This document shows positions 6,787 through 11,335 of a DNA stretch of 11,335 nucleotides, in pieces; the first letter of the stretch is position 1; each line of letters begins with the position of its first letter. This DNA comes from Oscillospiraceae bacterium (GTDB lineage: Bacteria > Bacillota > Clostridia > Oscillospirales > CAG-272). The notes under the pieces were generated by a model, which ran no database searches, had not been told where the DNA came from, and worked only from the letters and a program-made list of their open reading frames with translations. The position numbers and the translations under genes are program-made. The stretch spans positions 1 through 11,335 of the forward strand of contig WREN01000043.1 of the NCBI GenBank assembly GCA_009779295.1, read 5' to 3'.

Positions 6787-9030
6787 ATGAATATTAAACG
6801 GATAATTTCGGTTTTACTCGTTATTATATTGATTATCATTCTTACAACATGTAACACGAAGGAGGAAAAATTAAACGATATGGACGCAATTTTACTTGAA
6901 CGGTGGAAAGACAGATTGGCTTTTGTAGGTTTGGGAGCAGAGGAGATACTATATTTCACTCAGGAAGATTTCGACGCGATGGCAAAGAAATACAAAGACC
7001 TTGGGCTGACGCACATATTGTTTTCGTCGCCGTTCCATTGCAGAATCTCTTACCACCCGTACTGGGACGATATATTAAAAGCTATGGGAATGTTCATCAA
7101 TTCCATCCACAAATACGGAATGAAAGCCGTCGAGCATTTCAGCGTGGTCGTTCCGCACAATATCGGAGACACTCTCATCGTAGCGCACGGCACCGAACGA
7201 ATGTATCAATTCCTGCCGGGACTTGAAGCGTTGATAACCGACGATAACGGAGCTATTGACGGAATCCGCGTAAATTCTTTCTATCAAATCGACGGTTCAA
7301 CCGGCAAGCCGTTCTTTAACCCGATGTACAAAAGTTATTCGTTGTGCGTCAACAATACCGATTACAGAAAAATCCTGTTCAAACACCTTGAAGATATTTA
7401 CGCGCTGGGTGTAGACGGCATAATGACCGACGACCTTGAAAAGTACAGCATCAACGCGTGCGCTTGTATACATTGCAGGGCATTGTTCCGTGAGATGTAC
7501 GGGTACGACCTGCCCGAAACGGAGAATTGGCGGAAGTTCGCGGGAGATTACAGTAACTCGATGTATATCGACTGGCTGCGTTTCCGTCATGAAACGAGCA
7601 AACAATTCCAATACGAAGTAAATGCGCATTACGAATCGCTTGGCATGAAAGATATGGTGCGCCCAAACTATGTAAGCAGTTGTTTGCTGTCGAATTTCGC
7701 CGCTTATCCGTTTGAAGCGGCGGCGGAATTGTGGACGCATACGTTCGCGGAGAATGTTTGGGGAATGAAAACAGGACATCTCACGTTCGCGTGTGAGGGC
7801 ATACACCGCACCGCGATGGGCGAGCGGAATAATTCAGCGTCATTGGCGATGATGTATCCGCATAATGACCCCGAAATTTATTTTTCCTATGCGAACGCGT
7901 GGTGCTGGGGGCAATCGTATCTCGGCGCGGGAGTTGGTGAGATTAATAGGTTGTTTATCAACTATGAAACGACGCATTGGGACAGTTTGTTCGCGGCGCA
8001 GAAGAACAGCGATCTCGCGGTTTATTTCAGCACCGATACCCGCGATTACACCGAGGATTCGGAGATGAAGTATCAGCGTCCGCTGGTCGCGTGGATGCAG
8101 GCGGCGTATACATCCGGTTTGAATCTGGATATGGTTTTCCAAGATGATTCGGTTGAGATATTGCGGTGGCACGATGTTATTTTAGTTTCACATGTCGCGA
8201 TGGTATCGAAAGCGCAGCTCGAAATTTTATGCGCGTATGTTTACAGCGGAGGTAAACTAATCATCGTCGGACCTTTCGGTGTTTTCGATGAATCCGGCAA
8301 ACCTCAGGACGCTTATCAAGCGTTTGACCTTGACATCGAAATAAAACGTATTTCAGCCGGTCGCCGCACGCTTTCGTTTAATGATAAAACGATACCGAAC
8401 GCGCATGTTAATTCCTGCGTTATCGGCGGCGGGCAGCCGGTCATAACGGACAATAACGGGAATGTGATTGCGGTGAGCTGTGAATACGGTGAAGGCGAAC
8501 TGGTGATAATGCCGTCGTCAATGGTTGGCGACTGGTATCAGGAACCCGTGCTGTTCTATTATCTTACGCCCGACGAGCCCGGCGGGCCGCCTATGGCGGA
8601 CGCGCCGGCGTATGTGGTGCAGAATTTGCGCGACACGGCGGGGGTTTTCCTGAAGGAAGTATTGGGGACGCAGGTTGTGGATATTCAAATTGACAATCCG
8701 GATATACTTGGTTTCTCCCATACCGGCAGCGCCGGAAACATACATTCTATAAAGTTACTTAATATCGCCGACACATTCGTGAAAGAACAACGGCGTTACA
8801 GCGATACGGAGGATATGGAGCATTTCCATATGGACAGCGTGAAGATTTCGTACCCGATAGAGGTAAGTGTGGAAATTGTAAACAATATCAAACCGAAAAC
8901 AGTGGTTCTATCAACTCCCGAACATCTAAACGAAACCGTTGAGATTCCGGTTACAGAAAAGAACGGACGGTTGTATTTCACCGTGCCGGAGAATTATTTT
9001 TCAGGCTTTGCGCTGATTGAATTAAAATGA
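6787..9030 (+). CDS. Membrane-anchored glycoside hydrolase-like protein (TIM barrel plus beta-galactosidase-trimerisation-like domain)
   Basis: The 747-residue product begins with a basic, very hydrophobic signal segment (K4R5, then Ile/Leu/Val to about residue 19) and LTTC at C22. This suggests a lipoprotein, although Thr before the Cys is unusual. Residues of about 40-390 read as a TIM-barrel glycosidase-like region. VDGIMTDDLEKY (from V209) looks like a strand end with acidic residues, and a CxCxxC cluster (C225, C227, C230) leads into RALFREMYGYDLPE. This layout resembles the putative GHL6 and GH42-related families. Residues of about 405-540 (SDLAVYFSTDT, then YVYSGGKLIIVGPFG) resemble the class I amidotransferase-like trimerisation domain that follows the barrel in GH42 beta-galactosidases. 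A beta-rich C-terminus ends the protein. I cannot assign catalytic residues or substrate. The start has no clear Shine-Dalgarno, but the upstream gene ends 2 bases earlier, so coupled translation is likely. It overlaps the next gene by 4 bases. Confidence 0.75.
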   Translation: MNIKRIISVLLVIILIIILTTCNTKEEKLNDMDAILLERWKDRLAFVGLGAEEILYFTQEDFDAMAKKYKDLGLTHILFSSPFHCRISYHPYWDDILKAMGMFINSIHKYGMKAVEHFSVVVPHNIGDTLIVAHGTERMYQFLPGLEALITDDNGAIDGIRVNSFYQIDGSTGKPFFNPMYKSYSLCVNNTDYRKILFKHLEDIYALGVDGIMTDDLEKYSINACACIHCRALFREMYGYDLPETENWRKFAGDYSNSMYIDWLRFRHETSKQFQYEVNAHYESLGMKDMVRPNYVSSCLLSNFAAYPFEAAAELWTHTFAENVWGMKTGHLTFACEGIHRTAMGERNNSASLAMMYPHNDPEIYFSYANAWCWGQSYLGAGVGEINRLFINYETTHWDSLFAAQKNSDLAVYFSTDTRDYTEDSEMKYQRPLVAWMQAAYTSGLNLDMVFQDDSVEILRWHDVILVSHVAMVSKAQLEILCAYVYSGGKLIIVGPFGVFDESGKPQDAYQAFDLDIEIKRISAGRRTLSFNDKTIPNAHVNSCVIGGGQPVITDNNGNVIAVSCEYGEGELVIMPSSMVGDWYQEPVLFYYLTPDEPGGPPMADAPAYVVQNLRDTAGVFLKEVLGTQVVDIQIDNPDILGFSHTGSAGNIHSIKLLNIADTFVKEQRRYSDTEDMEHFHMDSVKISYPIEVSVEIVNNIKPKTVVLSTPEHLNETVEIPVTEKNGRLYFTVPENYFSGFALIELK
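6861..6882 (+). promoter_or_regulatory. Internal Shine-Dalgarno before an in-frame ATG
   Basis: GGAGG at 6861-6865, within AAGGAGGAAA, lies 14 bases before an in-frame ATG at 6880 (Met32 of the 6787 gene). This is a far better ribosome match than anything before 6787. If used, it would give a form without the signal peptide. The spacing is long and the same bases encode Lys-Glu-Glu, so the match may be coincidental. Confidence 0.25.
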
Positions 9031-10109
9031 ATAATGAATTAAAACAAAAATTGATGGATAAAAACCAAAAGCTGATCGAGATGGTTATTGAACGGGTTAA
9101 GAGAGATTTCCCCGATGATATAGCGATAATCGGTTTGTCAGGTTCATTCAGCACAGACGATTACCATGAAAAAAGCGACCTTGATTTAATTATTATTAAT
9201 AATACAGAACACGCATGGGAAATTTCTGAATGTTTTATTTTCGACGATGTCGGTTACGATATTTATTGTACGCCGTGGGAAAGCAGAATAGAAGCCCAAT
9301 CGAATCTTAACAGCGAAATGATTTCGTGTTTGATAGATTTAAAAATCATATATTGCGCAAAGCCTGAATATATGAAAAGATTTAACGCTTATAAACAAAA
9401 AGCTCTTCACCTTCTTGCAAAACCCATCGGTAAAGAATGCCTGGAACAGGCAAAAAAGTATATTTACAAAGCAAAACAACATTATGCAGAAGCAATGATT
9501 TCCGATGATTTAGGTATAGTAAGGTTCGCCTCGTGCGGCGTTATGTATTATCTTATTAACGCGATTGTTAGGATGAATAATACTTATATCAAACGGGGAA
9601 TCAAAAGATACCGTGAAGAAATACTTTCGTATAAATATCTGCCGGAAAAATTTTATGAAATTTATATGTCTGTAATCGAAGCTAATACAATTATTGAAAT
9701 GCGAAATACTTCATTAAAAATGTTAAAAAATGTTGTTATTTTGTACGATGATATGTATGAAAAATTTGTAGAGAAACAAATACCGACATACGAAAATCTT
9801 GAAGGTACATATGAGGAATTATGGAGTAATTGTCGCAACAAAGTCATATTAAGCTGTGATTTGGGAGATAAGTCGTATGCGTATCACGCCGCTATGGGCG
9901 CGCAAAATTATTTTGACGAAATGACGAAGATGATAGGAACGAAAAAAATTGATTTGATGCAGTATTTTGCCGCAAACAATTTGCAATTATTTAAAAAGGA
10001 ATTTTTACACGCGATGGATGAATATTTAGAAGAATACAATAAGGTCGGGAAAAAAGTTATCAAATTTGATACATTTGAAGAACTATATGAATTTTTTATG
10101 AAAAAATAA
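9027..10109 (+). CDS. Nucleotidyltransferase-fold protein, substrate unknown
   Basis: The 360-residue protein has an N-terminal minimal nucleotidyltransferase (polymerase beta-like) domain, residues about 10-100. It shows the GS motif G39-S40 and, ten residues after S40, the metal-binding pair D51 and D53 in SDLDLIII. D78 in GYDIY is a good candidate for the third carboxylate. The active site therefore looks intact. Such domains transfer a nucleotide to small molecules (as aminoglycoside and lincosamide nucleotidyltransferases do) or to proteins. The remainder (about 125-360) looks all-helical and has no motif I recognise; the Rx4-6H signature of HEPN ribonucleases is not evident. No signal peptide is present, so it should be cytoplasmic. 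Its ATG overlaps the previous stop as ATGA, with no obvious Shine-Dalgarno, implying translational coupling. The gene is visibly richer in A/T and in Lys, Asn and Ile codons than its neighbours. Its role beside sugar-uptake genes is unknown. Confidence 0.75.
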   Translation: MNNELKQKLMDKNQKLIEMVIERVKRDFPDDIAIIGLSGSFSTDDYHEKSDLDLIIINNTEHAWEISECFIFDDVGYDIYCTPWESRIEAQSNLNSEMISCLIDLKIIYCAKPEYMKRFNAYKQKALHLLAKPIGKECLEQAKKYIYKAKQHYAEAMISDDLGIVRFASCGVMYYLINAIVRMNNTYIKRGIKRYREEILSYKYLPEKFYEIYMSVIEANTIIEMRNTSLKMLKNVVILYDDMYEKFVEKQIPTYENLEGTYEELWSNCRNKVILSCDLGDKSYAYHAAMGAQNYFDEMTKMIGTKKIDLMQYFAANNLQLFKKEFLHAMDEYLEEYNKVGKKVIKFDTFEELYEFFMKK

Positions 10110-10130
10110 AATAATAAAGGAGATAAAAAT

Positions 10131-11335
10131 ATGTCACAAAACAGCTTCTTACATAAGAGCGCGATTGGAGTATGGGTCAACGACGTGCGCAACGAGGGTT
10201 ACCGAACGACGGATTGGCCTCGAATTACGATCGACGACATGACGGAGGAAAGCCTGCGCATGGTTATCGACACGCTTTCTGATTGGGGTTACAACGAACT
10301 CTGCCTCTGGGGATTGTTGAACTCGTGGTCGTGGTCGGTTGACTTTTCGCGTGAATCTGATGAGGCAAGGCTCGTGAAAGTCCGCCGCATAATTTCCTAT
10401 GCGCACGAAAAAGGCATAAAAATTATTTACGGCTTCGGTATTTACTCGTGGGGCTACGATGAATTCATTAAAACCTATCCCGAAGTCAGGGGCGATTCGG
10501 ATCACGCTATGTGCGGCTCTAAAGAAAAATCGTTTTACTATATGGAAAAAGTAATCGATTTCATTTTCGAAACGATTGACGTTGACGGTTTGCACTTTGA
10601 ATCGGCGGATTTGGGACGCTGCCGCTGTGAGGAATGTTCCAAAACGGACGATTTCAAGTATCACAGCATATTGAATACGCGTTCCGCCGCGTATGTGAAG
10701 AGAAGATGGCCGGGTAAAATCGTCATGGTAAATTTGATTTCATGGCAGTGCTGGGACGATAAACTCACCGACCCCGCCGCTCCGCAGCTTGCGCAGTTGA
10801 AAGAACTCGCCAAACATGTAGATTACATCATCGACCCGGGGCATTACGGCTGCTACATTGACAGCAACATCCTGCCCGAATTCACTGCGGAATTGCCTTG
10901 CTCGTACGGAAGTGCGGGCGGGTTCAGGACATACTTCTGGCCGTCGTGGAACCGTTTGCGCGCGTTCCTGCCTTACACGCGGACATCTTATGACGCGGTA
11001 GTGAAACTTTACAAAAACGGCGGCCGCGCTGTCGAATACTACACGGGACCGATGCGCAACCCCGGCGCGGAAATCAACACCGCGTTGACCGGATGTACGT
11101 TAAACAACCCATTGCAGAGTTATGACGACGTTTTAGCGAAAGTTGTGCAGAGTTTGTATACACCGGATTCGGATTCGGCGTTGAAGAAACTTATGGATAT
11201 TTTCGTTCGCGCGGAGGAAAGTTTCTTTACGAATTGGACGGGTAAGATTGCACGGGAATACATCAGCCCATTATTCAAAGATTTCGAAAAGTATCGAAGT
11301 TACGCTGTGGATCGGCAGATTGAAATCGGTTTCAA
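10131..11335 (+). CDS. Glycoside hydrolase-like TIM-barrel protein (partial, 3' end missing)
   Basis: An ATG at 10131, 8 bases after AAAGGAG (10116-10122), opens a frame that runs without a stop to the window end: 401 codons visible. There is no signal peptide, so the enzyme is probably cytoplasmic. The alternating pattern suggests a TIM barrel: GVWVNDVRN near the start, then WGYNELCLWGLLNSW, then HEKGIKIIYGFGIYSWG. A core strand VDGLHFESADLG follows (from V151, with H155, E157 and D160), leading directly into C164, C166 and C169 as CxCxxC. Barrels with an acidic strand end followed by such cysteines occur among putative glycosidases related to GH20, GH67 and DUF4838-type proteins. I cannot choose between these, and the catalytic residues are unproven. 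It follows the nucleotidyltransferase gene by 21 bases and is likely in the same transcript. It may process sugar imported through the neighbouring binding proteins. Confidence 0.7.
   Translation, partial: MSQNSFLHKSAIGVWVNDVRNEGYRTTDWPRITIDDMTEESLRMVIDTLSDWGYNELCLWGLLNSWSWSVDFSRESDEARLVKVRRIISYAHEKGIKIIYGFGIYSWGYDEFIKTYPEVRGDSDHAMCGSKEKSFYYMEKVIDFIFETIDVDGLHFESADLGRCRCEECSKTDDFKYHSILNTRSAAYVKRRWPGKIVMVNLISWQCWDDKLTDPAAPQLAQLKELAKHVDYIIDPGHYGCYIDSNILPEFTAELPCSYGSAGGFRTYFWPSWNRLRAFLPYTRTSYDAVVKLYKNGGRAVEYYTGPMRNPGAEINTALTGCTLNNPLQSYDDVLAKVVQSLYTPDSDSALKKLMDIFVRAEESFFTNWTGKIAREYISPLFKDFEKYRSYAVDRQIEIGF

Noticed and set aside
7297..7806. Reverse-strand open frame of 169 codons
   Set aside because: It is antisense to the barrel domain of the 6787 gene with no ribosome binding site or family resemblance that I can see.
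9027..10109. Nucleotidyltransferase plus HEPN toxin-antitoxin fusion
   Set aside because: The helical C-terminal part shows no clear Arg-x4-6-His HEPN motif and no separate small toxin gene is adjacent.
10149..10664. Reverse-strand open frame of 171 codons
   Set aside because: It is antisense to the glycosidase-like gene, which has a strong ribosome binding site and coherent protein pattern; the reverse product has no recognisable motif.

Overview
The window reads as a chromosome segment of an uncultured-type Clostridia (Bacillota). Three things suggest this. The gene order dgt-dnaG-rpoD is the clostridial form of the macromolecular synthesis operon, with no rpsU. Shine-Dalgarno sequences are strong (AGGGAGG, GGAGG, AAAGGAG). 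The abundant lipoprotein sugar-binding proteins and glycosidase-like barrels are typical of carbohydrate-degrading gut or rumen Clostridia. Genus cannot be assigned from the sequence alone. Every supported gene is on the + strand.

Region 1 (1-3080) is housekeeping: the 3' end of a dGTP triphosphohydrolase-like gene, then DNA primase (dnaG) and the primary sigma factor (rpoD/sigA). These are tightly packed, and the dnaG stop codon directly abuts the rpoD start codon.

Region 2 (3081-3350) is a 270-base AT-rich gap. It holds a weak terminator-like hairpin just after rpoD, a near-consensus sigma-A promoter (TTGACA, 17-base spacer, TAAAAT) and the ribosome binding site of the next gene. I see no small gene or RNA there.

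Region 3 (3351-11335 and beyond) is a carbohydrate-related accessory cluster. It encodes a solute-binding lipoprotein with a long charged insertion, then a 12-bp hairpin, then a second, different solute-binding lipoprotein. A membrane-anchored glycosidase-like protein with a beta-galactosidase-trimerisation-like domain follows 2 bases later. Next come a nucleotidyltransferase-fold protein that overlaps it by 4 bases and a cytoplasmic TIM-barrel glycosidase-like protein cut by the window end. No ABC permease, ATPase or regulator is visible, so the binding proteins must use permeases outside the window.

A working picture, which is inference, is that the two lipoproteins capture oligosaccharides at the cell surface. 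The lipoprotein hydrolase would act outside the membrane and the last enzyme would process imported sugar inside. The role of the nucleotidyltransferase in this cluster is unexplained and is the most interesting part of the window.
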